7,652 bases of DNA from assembly GCF_032062245.1 (NCBI RefSeq), contig NZ_DAMBQF010000046.1:1-7652 (forward strand), in the 5' to 3' direction. This DNA comes from Soonwooa sp032062245 (lineage in GTDB: Bacteria; Bacteroidota; Bacteroidia; Flavobacteriales; Weeksellaceae). The notes under the pieces were generated by a model. It searched no databases, was not told the origin of the DNA, and saw only the letters and a list, made by a program, of their open reading frames with translations. Position 1 is the stretch's first letter. Every line of letters starts with the position of its first letter. A program made the translations under genes and the position numbers. Positions 1 through 5,422 of this stretch are shown here, piece by piece.

Positions 1-114
1 CATAGTATGACAATATTTAATGAATTTTTTGTCAACCTATTTCAGGAATATGCATGGTATAAAATTGCAGATAACGGAAAAAGTATTTGCGAAGGGCGGG
101 CAAAATATAACTGA
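1..114 (+). CDS. Possible 3' end of a gene running in from the left
   Basis: Frame 1 is open from the first base to a TGA at 112-114 and reads as HSMTIFNEFFVNLFQEYAWY followed by KIADNGKSICEGRAKYN. The first half looks protein-like, and the other two + frames close almost at once. The frame runs through the GCAGATAAC box and left arm of element 1, so the last 15 or so residues would come from the element. It may equally be non-coding leader of a - strand gene to the left. No family is recognised. Confidence 0.3.
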   Translation, partial: HSMTIFNEFFVNLFQEYAWYKIADNGKSICEGRAKYN

Positions 115-264
115 AAGTTCAATTTCGACCAACCGGAGCGAATGCTTTTTACACGAAACTAAATTACTAAAAAAATGTGGAGTGGAAAAGCAGGCGCGGC
201 TGAATGTAACGAGTTTTCATATTATATATTCAACCCCGCCTTTTGCAAATACAGTGTTATCTGC
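67..264. repeat. attC-like palindromic element 1 (198 bp)
   Basis: The outer boxes are GCAGATAAC (67-75) and GTTATCTGC (256-264), perfectly complementary. Inside them lie arms GTATTTGCGAAGGGCGGG on the left and, read as reverse complement, GTATTTGCAAAAGGCGGGG on the right. The spacer between box and arm is longer on the left (GGAAAAA) than on the right (AGT), an asymmetry of the kind seen in attC sites. The centre holds a weaker hairpin pairing ATGCTTTTT with GGAAAAGCA. The two arm mismatches are G-T wobbles on the + strand. The right box supplies the stop codon of the 257-820 gene. Confidence 0.85.
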
Positions 265-820
265 AGTCTTTTTTTCTCCAATTAAACAACATCAGTCTTT
301 TTCTATTATCAATATCATTAATTTTGAAACCTGTTAAATCTTCTATTTTGTAGAGTGCGTTTCCTTCATCTTCTCCAAGAGAACCAACACATTTAATTAT
401 AAAGTTTTCATCGTCAACTTCTATAATAAAACCTGAGAAATATTCATCATTTATCTCAACACTTGTAATAATATCTTTTCTATTAATAAGTTGGTTTAAT
501 AAGGTTTTTTTCCAATTTTCTTTTTCTAAATAGTCGAATTTAAATTCTCTTTCATTTGCTAATTCTTCCGAATTTTCAATTATATAATTCATTGCTTTTG
601 AATAATCATCTTCAAAGTCAATACTTATAATTTCTGAAATTTTTGCCACAATAATTCCGTCCTTTTTTCCATATTTTGTATAATGTTGGATAATGACTAA
701 TTCATCATTAAAATCTAAAATTTTTCCAAACCAAAATTTTTCATCATCGTTATAAGTCCATATGCTTAAAAATGATTTATTTTCTTTTGATTTTGTTAAT
801 AATTTTGTTGTTAAATCCAT
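257..820 (-). CDS. Hypothetical protein with two tandem small-barrel repeats
   Basis: A 187-residue acidic cytosolic protein of unknown function, with no signal peptide or membrane segment. It appears to contain two related units, about residues 15-75 and 98-165. Each has an aromatic or acidic strand, an F-x-G-x-I turn, a run of 'D/N-D-E-x-x-I-I', a 'GK/GE-x-D/E-G' loop and a final 'I-x-x-I/L' strand. This looks like a duplicated Sm- or SH3-like small beta-barrel, which is inference from pattern only. The start chosen is the ATG at 820; the frame stays open further upstream but only by reading through element 2. The TAA stop (257-259) lies inside the GTTATCTGC box, so the gene fills its unit exactly. 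It is the only gene of unit A, with a leader of about 25 bases. Confidence 0.75.
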   Translation of the reverse strand: MDLTTKLLTKSKENKSFLSIWTYNDDEKFWFGKILDFNDELVIIQHYTKYGKKDGIIVAKISEIISIDFEDDYSKAMNYIIENSEELANEREFKFDYLEKENWKKTLLNQLINRKDIITSVEINDEYFSGFIIEVDDENFIIKCVGSLGEDEGNALYKIEDLTGFKINDIDNRKRLMLFNWRKKDCR

Positions 821-835
821 TGTTAGCGGAATTTT
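821..835. repeat. Possible vestigial boundary box next to a start codon
   Basis: TGTTAGCGGAATTTT directly upstream of the 820 start resembles the boundary words of unit E (GTTAGCGGTAGTTTTT at 5224 and, in reverse complement, GTTAGCGGTAATTTT at its far end), including the T before GTTA. It may be a relic of an earlier junction. A single short match in AT-rich DNA is weak evidence. Confidence 0.3.
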
Positions 836-845
836 GGGTAAGATT

Positions 846-1041
846 GCAGATAACGGAAAAAGTATTGGCGAAGTGCGGGCTAAATAGAACGAAAAGTTCA
901 ATTTAGACTGACCGTAGCCGATGCTTTTTTCGGATTGTTAAATTACAAAAAATAATAATGCGAAAAAGCAGCGGCGGATAAATATTACAAAATTTTATAC
1001 TAAAACCTTCCCCCGCATTTTGCCAATACAATGTTACCTGC
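846..1041. repeat. attC-like palindromic element 2 (196 bp)
   Basis: The boxes are GCAGATAAC (846-854) and GTTACCTGC (1033-1041), which differ at one base from perfect complements. The arms are GTATTGGCGAAGTGCGGG on the left and GTATTGGCAAAATGCGGGG as the reverse complement of the right. Compared with element 1, two arm positions have changed on both sides together (TTTGC to TTGGC, GGGCGG to GTGCGG), which is compensatory change that keeps the stem. The central hairpin pairs GCCGATGCTTTTTTCG with CGAAAAAGCAGCGGC. The left spacer is again GGAAAAA and the right one is AAT. Confidence 0.85.
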
Positions 1042-1047
1042 AGTTTT

Positions 1048-1398
1048 TTATTTAAAATGAAAATACCAATTGCCATTTGATTCTCGATCAACTGTTTCTT
1101 GTGATTCAAAATCTATTATTACAGATTTAATTGAGTTTTTGGGATAATCATTTGTGTATAATACATTTTTAAGCTTTTCCCTCAAAGCTTCATTTTGGCT
1201 CAGTTTGTTTTTCATTGAATCTGTTTTAACACAAATCCAAAAGACTAAATAATTTGGATTTATTTCATAAGCACCGTAATATGTTATTGAAAATTTTTCA
1301 GTGCAATATTCCGCGATTATTTTTTTTAAATCACTTTTGATATTTAAAATTTTACGTTTTAAAGAATTTTCGGGTAGAAATAATTTTAGGAAGTTCAT
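1048..1398 (-). CDS. Hypothetical protein, second gene of unit B
   Basis: A 116-residue protein of no family I recognise. The N-terminal 30 residues are basic and helical (MNFLKLFLPENSLKRKILNI), followed by alternating hydrophobic stretches such as YLVFWICVKT that look like beta strands, and an aromatic tail ending NGNWYFHFK. There is no convincing signal peptide. Its ATG follows directly on the TAA of the upstream gene (TAAATG, zero gap), so translation is probably coupled and the two products may work together. The stop lies six bases from the GTTACCTGC box of element 2. Small paired genes of unknown function are common in cassette arrays and sometimes prove to be toxin-antitoxin or defence pairs, but nothing here shows that. 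Confidence 0.7.
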   Translation of the reverse strand: MNFLKLFLPENSLKRKILNIKSDLKKIIAEYCTEKFSITYYGAYEINPNYLVFWICVKTDSMKNKLSQNEALREKLKNVLYTNDYPKNSIKSVIIDFESQETVDRESNGNWYFHFK

Positions 1399-1641
1399 TT
1401 AGTTTGATTTTTCATCATTCATTTTTTGTGAATTTATCAAGTCAATGCGTCTCTTAATTCTTTCTAAAATTTCAAAATCCTTATCACCATAAATATCTCT
1501 TAATTTAAAATTTTCGTTGTTATTTTCCTCAAATTGGTTAATTGAAAGATTAAACAAAGCTTGCCCAAATCTTTGCTGAGGATTTTTGGCTAAATATTCA
1601 CTAATTAGCTCTAAAATTTCTTTGTGTAGGGCGTTTGTCAT
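1399..1641 (-). CDS. Small conserved hypothetical protein, first gene of unit B
   Basis: An 80-residue, mostly helical protein. It contains the stretch ISEYLAKNPQQRFGQALFNL near residues 11-30 and a later LRDIYGDKDFEILERI segment. I associate this pattern with small uncharacterised Bacteroidota proteins, from memory, but cannot give a function. The start is the ATG at 1641; the open frame upstream reads only through element 3. The distance from ATG to the GCAGGTAAC box is just six bases, so there is no room for a promoter within the unit and transcription must begin inside or beyond element 3. It is followed without a gap by the 1048-1398 gene, so the two form one transcript. Confidence 0.75.
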   Translation of the reverse strand: MTNALHKEILELISEYLAKNPQQRFGQALFNLSINQFEENNNENFKLRDIYGDKDFEILERIKRRIDLINSQKMNDEKSN

Positions 1642-1647
1642 AAAATT

Positions 1648-1734
1648 GCAGGTAACGGAAAAAGGCTTGGTTTCTGTGGCGTGTATGCGCAAAGTATTTT
1701 CCACGCCATAGAACCAAACCAATGTTATACGAGG
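1648..1734. repeat. Short attC-like palindromic element 3 (87 bp)
   Basis: This is a compact version of the site. The left box GCAGGTAAC (1648-1656) is followed by spacer GGAAAAA, then a near-perfect stem: 1664-1675 pairs with 1710-1720 and TGGCGTG (1677-1683) pairs with CACGCCA (1702-1708). One extra T (1671-1673) bulges out of the left strand. The right side closes with AAT and GTTATACGAGG (1724-1734). The two outer boxes share only TAAC/GTTA with each other, but each matches the far end of its own gene unit. The size and the single extrahelical base are close to classical integron attC sites. The stem sequence is unrelated to the long elements. Confidence 0.8.
1690..1718 (-). promoter_or_regulatory. 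Weak candidate promoter inside element 3
   Basis: On the - strand TTTG (1718-1715) is followed after 18 bases by TACTTTG (1696-1690), one base short of the Bacteroidota -7 consensus TAnnTTTG and near its usual spacing from a -33 TTTG. It points at the unit B genes, whose first ATG is about 50 bases downstream. The match is imperfect and could be chance. Confidence 0.25.
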
Positions 1735-1784
1735 TTTTTATTTTTTAGCGATGGCAAAAGAATAATTTGAAAAATTATAAAAAT

Positions 1785-2075
1785 ATGAGTTACAAAGAAA
1801 AAATATCAAACATTGATAAGGTTTTATCAGAATTAAAGACCTTGAAATCAGAATATCAAAAAGCGGAAAAACTTTCTGAAAAATCCCTTAATATGGATTT
1901 TAAAAACAATACTCCAAAGCAAATACAAAAAGCTTCTGCTGACCTGAATTGGCAGTGTATGCACATTGATAAAACACAAAAAAGAGTTTGGAAATCTATC
2001 CTAAACGCTGATTTAGAAGTAGATATAAGCGAAACAGAATATCACCCAAGCGAATTTCACCACTACAAAAATTAA
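1785..2075 (+). CDS. Hypothetical helical protein, first gene of unit C
   Basis: A 96-residue, lysine-rich protein of unknown function. Residues 1-40 (MSYKEKISNIDKVLSELKTL...) have the heptad spacing of a coiled coil. A middle segment contains LNWQCMHIDKTQKRVWKSIL, and the C-terminus ends in a His-rich EYHPSEFHHYKN. I see no signal peptide, membrane span or known catalytic motif. The ATG at 1785 is preferred over an in-frame TTG at 1767, which would add six residues. A four-codon ATG-GCA-AAA-GAA-TAA mini-frame sits at 1751. The gene runs on the + strand, opposite to every other unit, with about 50 bases between the box of element 3 and the start. Confidence 0.65.
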   Translation: MSYKEKISNIDKVLSELKTLKSEYQKAEKLSEKSLNMDFKNNTPKQIQKASADLNWQCMHIDKTQKRVWKSILNADLEVDISETEYHPSEFHHYKN

Positions 2076-2098
2076 AAACCATACAATAATTAATTCGT

Positions 2099-2142
2099 GC
2101 CTTTCGCTTTTGGGGAATCCCCAGAAGTATCTGGATAAAGGC
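2099..2142 (+). other. Structured intergenic segment in unit C
   Basis: In the 107-base gap between two genes, GCCTTT (2099-2104) can pair with AAAGGC (2137-2142). The enclosed bases offer two competing hairpins that share CC (2121-2122): GGGG-AAT-CCCC (2112-2122) and CCAGA-AGTA-TCTGG (2121-2134). This GC-rich patch stands out from its surroundings. It could be a cis-acting RNA structure controlling the downstream pair, a terminator without a good U tract, or an old junction between two fused units. Confidence 0.4.
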
Positions 2143-2182
2143 TAAGTGTGAGTTCGTCAAGCGATTTAAAATATAAAATATT

Positions 2183-2377
2183 ATGACTTTAGAACAGTAC
2201 AAAAAACTACAAGAAGCAGGTGCGCATAAAGCACTATGGTTAGAGCTTTTAAATGCATCAGGTTTTGCTGGTGTGTTACCAAACGGAAAAATAGTTGATA
2301 GGAGATATTTCCCTGAAGCAACTCCAGTAGAAAAAAATTCAATTTTCGGAACATCAAAACCAAAAACAAATGAATAA
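2183..2377 (+). CDS. Small hypothetical protein, second gene of unit C
   Basis: A 64-residue protein. The N-terminal helix (MTLEQYKKLQEAGAHKALWL) is followed by a Gly-rich turn, ASGFAGVLPNGK, and a basic segment IVDRRYFPEATPV. I do not know a function for it; the compact layout suggests a single small domain or an adaptor rather than an enzyme. The ATG at 2183 follows an AT-rich stretch about 40 bases after the structured segment. Its last eight bases overlap the start of the next gene (ATG at 2370, TAA at 2375-2377), so the two are very likely co-translated. Confidence 0.65.
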   Translation: MTLEQYKKLQEAGAHKALWLELLNASGFAGVLPNGKIVDRRYFPEATPVEKNSIFGTSKPKTNE

Positions 2378-2621
2378 TTCTGAAATACTAAATGATGGTA
2401 TTGAAAAACTGAAAGAGTGTCCGAAATGCAACTCCTATTACACAAACGGAATGCCATTTTCTCTTGTTGGAGAGCCGTTTAAGAATGGAATTAGAGCAAG
2501 ATATACGGAATTTAAGTGTAGTAGCTGTCGTACAGTGTTTATATCTTTTATTAATTATGCCCAAGTTCGTGAAGCAGAATTAGCGCAAGTAAGCGAAGGA
2601 GAAAATAAAAATTTTGTATAA
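2370..2621 (+). CDS. Small zinc-ribbon protein, third gene of unit C
   Basis: An 83-residue protein with two CxxC knuckles, C17-P-K-C20 and C50-S-S-C53, separated by 29 residues rich in beta-type sequence. This arrangement fits a zinc ribbon that binds one zinc ion. The C-terminal 20 residues (AQVREAELAQVSEGENKN) form a charged helix. Zinc ribbons of this size often bind nucleic acid or protein partners, but which applies here is unknown. The start overlaps the preceding gene by eight bases. The stop TAA (2619-2621) is part of the GTATAAC box of element 4, so the cassette boundary supplies the stop codon, as at the other end of the array for the 257-820 gene. Confidence 0.75.
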   Translation: MNNSEILNDGIEKLKECPKCNSYYTNGMPFSLVGEPFKNGIRARYTEFKCSSCRTVFISFINYAQVREAELAQVSEGENKNFV

Positions 2622-2815
2622 CGGAAAGGGGCTTTGCGAGGTGCGGGCTACTGTAAACTGAAAGTCGAGAGGAGAACCAATCTCTAGCAAAAACTTTTTC
2701 CATTTTTTAAAATTACGAAAAAACTAAAAAATGGAAAAGTTTTTTGCGGGTACTTTCTAAAAATTTTCTAAGATTTCCTTCAGCCCCGCATCTTGCAAAA
2801 CCCTTGTTAGTGGCA
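2615..2815. repeat. attC-like palindromic element 4 (201 bp)
   Basis: The boxes are TGTATAAC (2615-2622) and GTTAGTGGCA (2806-2815), which match each other only in TAAC/GTTA. The arms are GGGCTTTGCGAGGTGCGGGC and, as reverse complement of the right, GGGTTTTGCAAGATGCGGGGC. The centre (2684-2756) is a long A/T-rich hairpin in which GCAAAAACTTTTTCCATTTT pairs with AAAATGGAAAAGTTTTTTGC. This 73-base centre is identical to that of element 6 at 6621-6693. Confidence 0.85.
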
Positions 2816-2822
2816 GTACTTC

Positions 2823-3923
2823 TTATTTTCCGCTTTTTCTTCGGTTGTCGTCTTTACACAACATTTGGCAATTTTCGGCAGAAGTTTTTCCTCCTAAATG
2901 CCAAGGTGTAATGTGGTCGGCTTCCATTCCTGCAAGTTCGTAATGTTCGGTACAAACTGGACAAATTCCTTTTTGTCGTTCGTATGCTTCACGTTTTTGG
3001 TTGTCCGTAAATGCTCGAATATTCAAAAATTTTTCTTTGCGAGTTAAAACGTATTCATAAATTCCTTTCTTTTTGGTTACGTCTTCGTCTTGCATTAGTT
3101 GGCTGATTTCTTCTTCAAGTTTTTTATGGTCGAAACTTTGTTTATGAAATTCATTGTACAAAAATCCCCATTCAATGCCTTTCATTTCTTTTCGATATTT
3201 CGGAAAAGTTGCTTTTACCCAACTGATAACAGACTGAAAATACAACCAAATTTCGTTTGCATTCGGGTCGTGTTGGTGGTTCAACATATAAGTTTCAATA
3301 TTTCCGTTAGAAATCCATTTGATAACGGTTTCCAAATAGTCTTGTCTTTCAGGACTTCCGTTCATATATTCACTTGCCAAACCAAAAGCTGGACAATTTC
3401 GTTTACTGAAAATTGGTTTTGCACTCGATACAAACGAACCGGAATAAACTGCGTTTCGCAGTTCTTGTTCGGTCAATTTTTCGCCTGCAATGTTAATCGT
3501 TTTGAACCACTCTAATTTTTGACTGTCTGTTCCCGAACATAAATAAACCATTAGTTTGTAGTCCAAAATTTGTTCTTGTTCGTTTGCTTGTAAGTTGGAA
3601 AATCCTCTGTATTCTGGTATATTTCCAACAACTGTGGCAAAATCTCCATCAACAAACTGGCAAATTGAAATAGTTCTTTGTTGTCCGTCAATAACTTCAA
3701 AATTTCCGTCTTCACGAACAGCCCAATACATTACGTTTAGTGGAAAGTTTTTTGTAACCGTGTCAATTACGGCTTCACGTTGCTTGTCTTTGTAAATAAA
3801 TTCACGTTGGTAGGGTGGACGAATGTCCAATTTTCCACCATATCCAACAACTCCGTTTTCGTCATTATCTTGATAACCTTTGGTTAATTCTCTTATTGTT
3901 ATTTCTTTAAGTTCGATTTTCAT
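2823..3923 (-). CDS. DUF262 (GmrSD-type) protein with C-terminal HNH nuclease
   Basis: A 366-residue predicted nuclease. The N-terminal DUF262 domain shows RPPYQREF at 35-42 and the DGQQR signature at 79-83, as in the nucleotide-dependent GmrS/ParB-like fold. The C-terminus carries an HNH zinc-finger nuclease: C321-x2-C324, A-D336-H337-I, GGK, N351, LC356 and N360. The second zinc pair looks incomplete (LCKDDN rather than C-x2-C). DUF262-HNH proteins are known in type IV restriction (GmrSD) and other phage-defence systems. Here the gene overlaps the methyltransferase by four bases (ATGA), so it is probably the cutting partner of that enzyme. Its stop is seven bases from the GTTAGTGGCA box. 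Family assignment is confident; target and cofactor use are inferred. Confidence 0.9.
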   Translation of the reverse strand: MKIELKEITIRELTKGYQDNDENGVVGYGGKLDIRPPYQREFIYKDKQREAVIDTVTKNFPLNVMYWAVREDGNFEVIDGQQRTISICQFVDGDFATVVGNIPEYRGFSNLQANEQEQILDYKLMVYLCSGTDSQKLEWFKTINIAGEKLTEQELRNAVYSGSFVSSAKPIFSKRNCPAFGLASEYMNGSPERQDYLETVIKWISNGNIETYMLNHQHDPNANEIWLYFQSVISWVKATFPKYRKEMKGIEWGFLYNEFHKQSFDHKKLEEEISQLMQDEDVTKKKGIYEYVLTRKEKFLNIRAFTDNQKREAYERQKGICPVCTEHYELAGMEADHITPWHLGGKTSAENCQMLCKDDNRRKSGK

Positions 3924-4954
3924 AAATTTTTATGTTTTATCACGATACGTACGTAAGTTGGTTTTCCGTTAATTGTTCCGTCTTTGTCTTTTATCAATCC
4001 GTGTTCTTTGAATGGAACATTTTCATTTTTTCTAATGTTGTTTGAGCTGATAATTTCAAATTGTTCGGGATTGTATTTGTCCAAAAATGTAATCGGAACA
4101 GCCATTGCACCTTTGTAATCCATTGGAATTTCAGCAACTTTATTCACATTGATTGCTTCGTAATTGTCGAAAGTTGGATATTCTTCTTCGTTGTAAGTTT
4201 TGTAAAGAATTAAATTTTGATGTCTTTTAGAAATATCGAGGTTTGTAAACCAACAAATATTTCCCATACTTCGCCATTTTTGAAGTTGGTCTTTTCCCTC
4301 TTTATTTTTTTCCATTGTTTCCCAATATCGGGTTGTTCTCGGTTCGTAATGGTCGGGAACTTTGAACTGCATATCTCCGCTGTTGTTGCCAAGCCAAATT
4401 TTATTTTCTCGGATTAGAGAAAAAATTTCTTTGTAAGTAACAGCGTTTTGGCTTCCAATAATTACAAACTTTTTGTCGTGTTCGATAAGTTGAGCGATGT
4501 ATTCACGAAACAAAGAAAATGGTGGATTTGTAACGATAATATCGGCTTGCGTTAGCAAGCTGATACTTTCTTCACTTCTAAAATCGCCATCTTTTTCCAA
4601 AGGAATTATGCCGATTTCATCGGCATCTGGAATGTTGTTTCCGTTTTTATCTCCGTTGTATTCGAGATAAACAGCTTGTTCGGAATTGTTGGTGCTGAAT
4701 AAATCACGTTCTTGATTTTTGTAACAAGTTGTGATGAGTTTTTTTAGTCCAAGTCGTTCAAAGTTGAGAGAAAAATAAATGAAGAAATTACTAATTCTTG
4801 GGTCATCACAATTACAATAAACAACTTTGTCTTTAAAGTGGTTTCTGTAATGTTTTAACTCTTTTTCGATGTCCGAAAGTTGCGTGTAAAACTCGTCTTC
4901 TTTATTTGTTTTTGCTGATGATAAACTTTTGTTTTTCGCTGTTTTGTCTGCCAT
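3920..4954 (-). CDS. EcoRI-family adenine-specific DNA methyltransferase
   Basis: A 344-residue predicted N6-adenine methyltransferase that transfers methyl from S-adenosylmethionine to DNA. Family signs are the N-terminal KEDEFYTQLSDIEKEL, the VVYCNCDDPRISNFF segment near 44-58 and the catalytic motif IV N143-P-P-F in ADIIVTNPPFSLF. The length is close to M.EcoRI (about 325 residues). That enzyme methylates the second A of GAATTC; whether this one shares the target cannot be told from sequence. The ATG at 4954 is preferred; an in-frame TTG at 4975 would add seven residues but lies within a palindrome. The stop overlaps the nuclease start (ATGA). Methyltransferase first and nuclease second is an order that would protect the host before cutting begins. 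Confidence 0.9.
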   Translation of the reverse strand: MADKTAKNKSLSSAKTNKEDEFYTQLSDIEKELKHYRNHFKDKVVYCNCDDPRISNFFIYFSLNFERLGLKKLITTCYKNQERDLFSTNNSEQAVYLEYNGDKNGNNIPDADEIGIIPLEKDGDFRSEESISLLTQADIIVTNPPFSLFREYIAQLIEHDKKFVIIGSQNAVTYKEIFSLIRENKIWLGNNSGDMQFKVPDHYEPRTTRYWETMEKNKEGKDQLQKWRSMGNICWFTNLDISKRHQNLILYKTYNEEEYPTFDNYEAINVNKVAEIPMDYKGAMAVPITFLDKYNPEQFEIISSNNIRKNENVPFKEHGLIKDKDGTINGKPTYVRIVIKHKNL

Positions 4955-4955
4955 A

Positions 4956-4984
4956 CCGTTATCCGTTTTGGACAACAGTAACGG
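4956..4984. promoter_or_regulatory. Imperfect palindrome at the methyltransferase start
   Basis: CCGTTA (4956-4961) and TAACGG (4979-4984) flank an interior with TCC...GGA, making a 29-base imperfect palindrome that ends one base before the ATG of the methyltransferase on the - strand. It may be an operator controlling the restriction-modification pair or a relic of boundary boxes, since CCGTTA/TAACGG is the core of the array boxes. Confidence 0.35.
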
Positions 4985-5029
4985 GACTTTTAATGTCGGG
5001 AAGTTGTTTTTATACCGAGCGTTCCGTTA
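4979..5029. repeat. Miniature 51-bp box-to-box hairpin beside element 5
   Basis: TAACGGGAC (4979-4987) pairs with GTTCCGTTA (5021-5029) over nine positions with one G-T wobble, and TCGG pairs with CCGA further in. It begins TAACGG and ends GTTA like the full elements but is only 51 bases. GTTAGT then continues through ATTGCC into element 5, giving a second small palindrome CCGTTAGT-6-ACTAACGG (5024-5045). It may be a degenerate element or the leftover of a lost unit. Confidence 0.4.
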
Positions 5030-5033
5030 GTAT

Positions 5034-5233
5034 TGCCACTAACGGTTTGGGGCTTTGCGAAGTGGCGGAAAATCGAAGCCGAAAGTTTCTATTTAGACGG
5101 AACGTAGCAAAAGCCAATTTCTATTTGCTAATTTATGAAAAAAAGCCAATAAAATTGGCTTTTGCGGATTAAGATGCAGAAACTTTCAATTTAGACTTAA
5201 CCCCGCCATTTTGCAAAACCCTTGTTAGCGGTA
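5034..5233. repeat. attC-like palindromic element 5 (200 bp)
   Basis: The boxes are TGCCACTAAC (5034-5043) and GTTAGCGGTA (5224-5233). The arms are GGCTTTGCGAAGTGGCGG on the left and GGTTTTGCAAAATGGCGGGG as reverse complement of the right. TGGCGG replaces the TGCGGG of elements 4 and 6 on both sides at once. Further in, GAAAGTTTC pairs with GAAACTTTC. The central hairpin GCAAAAGCCAATTT (5107-5120) pairs perfectly with AAATTGGCTTTTGC (5152-5165). Confidence 0.85.
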
Positions 5234-5273
5234 GTTTTTCTTTTTATTGACTGTTTATGTGAATTTAACAGGT

Positions 5274-5359
5274 TATTACTTTGGATATTTTGTTTCGTCT
5301 GTGCTATTCCAACAAATGAATGCGTGAAGAGCAAAAAAATGAGAATATATTTTTTCGTA
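5274..5359 (-). pseudogene. Truncated second copy of the serine hydrolase 5' end
   Basis: About 86 bases are nearly identical to 6433-6521, the start of the hydrolase gene, differing by a 3-base deletion and a few substitutions. Translated, it gives KKYILIFLLFTHSFVGIAQ then TKQNIQS, against STHSFVGIAQTDKQNIQS in the intact gene. The original ATG has become ACG (5356-5358). Beyond residue 30 the sequence diverges and runs into the right box of element 5. An in-frame ATG upstream (5409) leaves a 70-codon frame open, so a short secreted peptide is not excluded. It lies between the hydrolase stop and the boundary of unit E, where the other units have only a few bases. Confidence 0.65.
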
Positions 5360-5422
5360 TTTGAATTTACAGCCTTACTTTTTTTAACTATTTGTATTAT
5401 TGACTTCAAAGTACATTTTTTA

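Noticed and set aside
20..337. A 105-codon + strand reading frame covering element 1
   Set aside because: It is almost entirely the palindromic element read through, has no protein-like composition and overlaps the end of the 257-820 gene.
821..1109. N-terminal extension of the 257-820 gene and a 68-codon frame over element 2
   Set aside because: Both are translations of the palindrome arms; the ATG at 820 starts the protein-like sequence.
2684..2756. Element hairpins as simple intrinsic terminators
   Set aside because: They are mostly A/T stems nested in further conserved arms on both sides. They may stop transcription, but that does not explain the outer boxes or the unit-specific words.
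67..2815. The palindromes as ordinary MITEs or REP elements scattered between genes
   Set aside because: A transposed element would carry constant ends and leave direct target duplications. Here the ends vary and match, inverted, across the gene unit instead.
3099..3795. + strand reading frames inside the nuclease gene
   Set aside because: They are antisense shadows of a clearly recognisable DUF262-HNH coding sequence.
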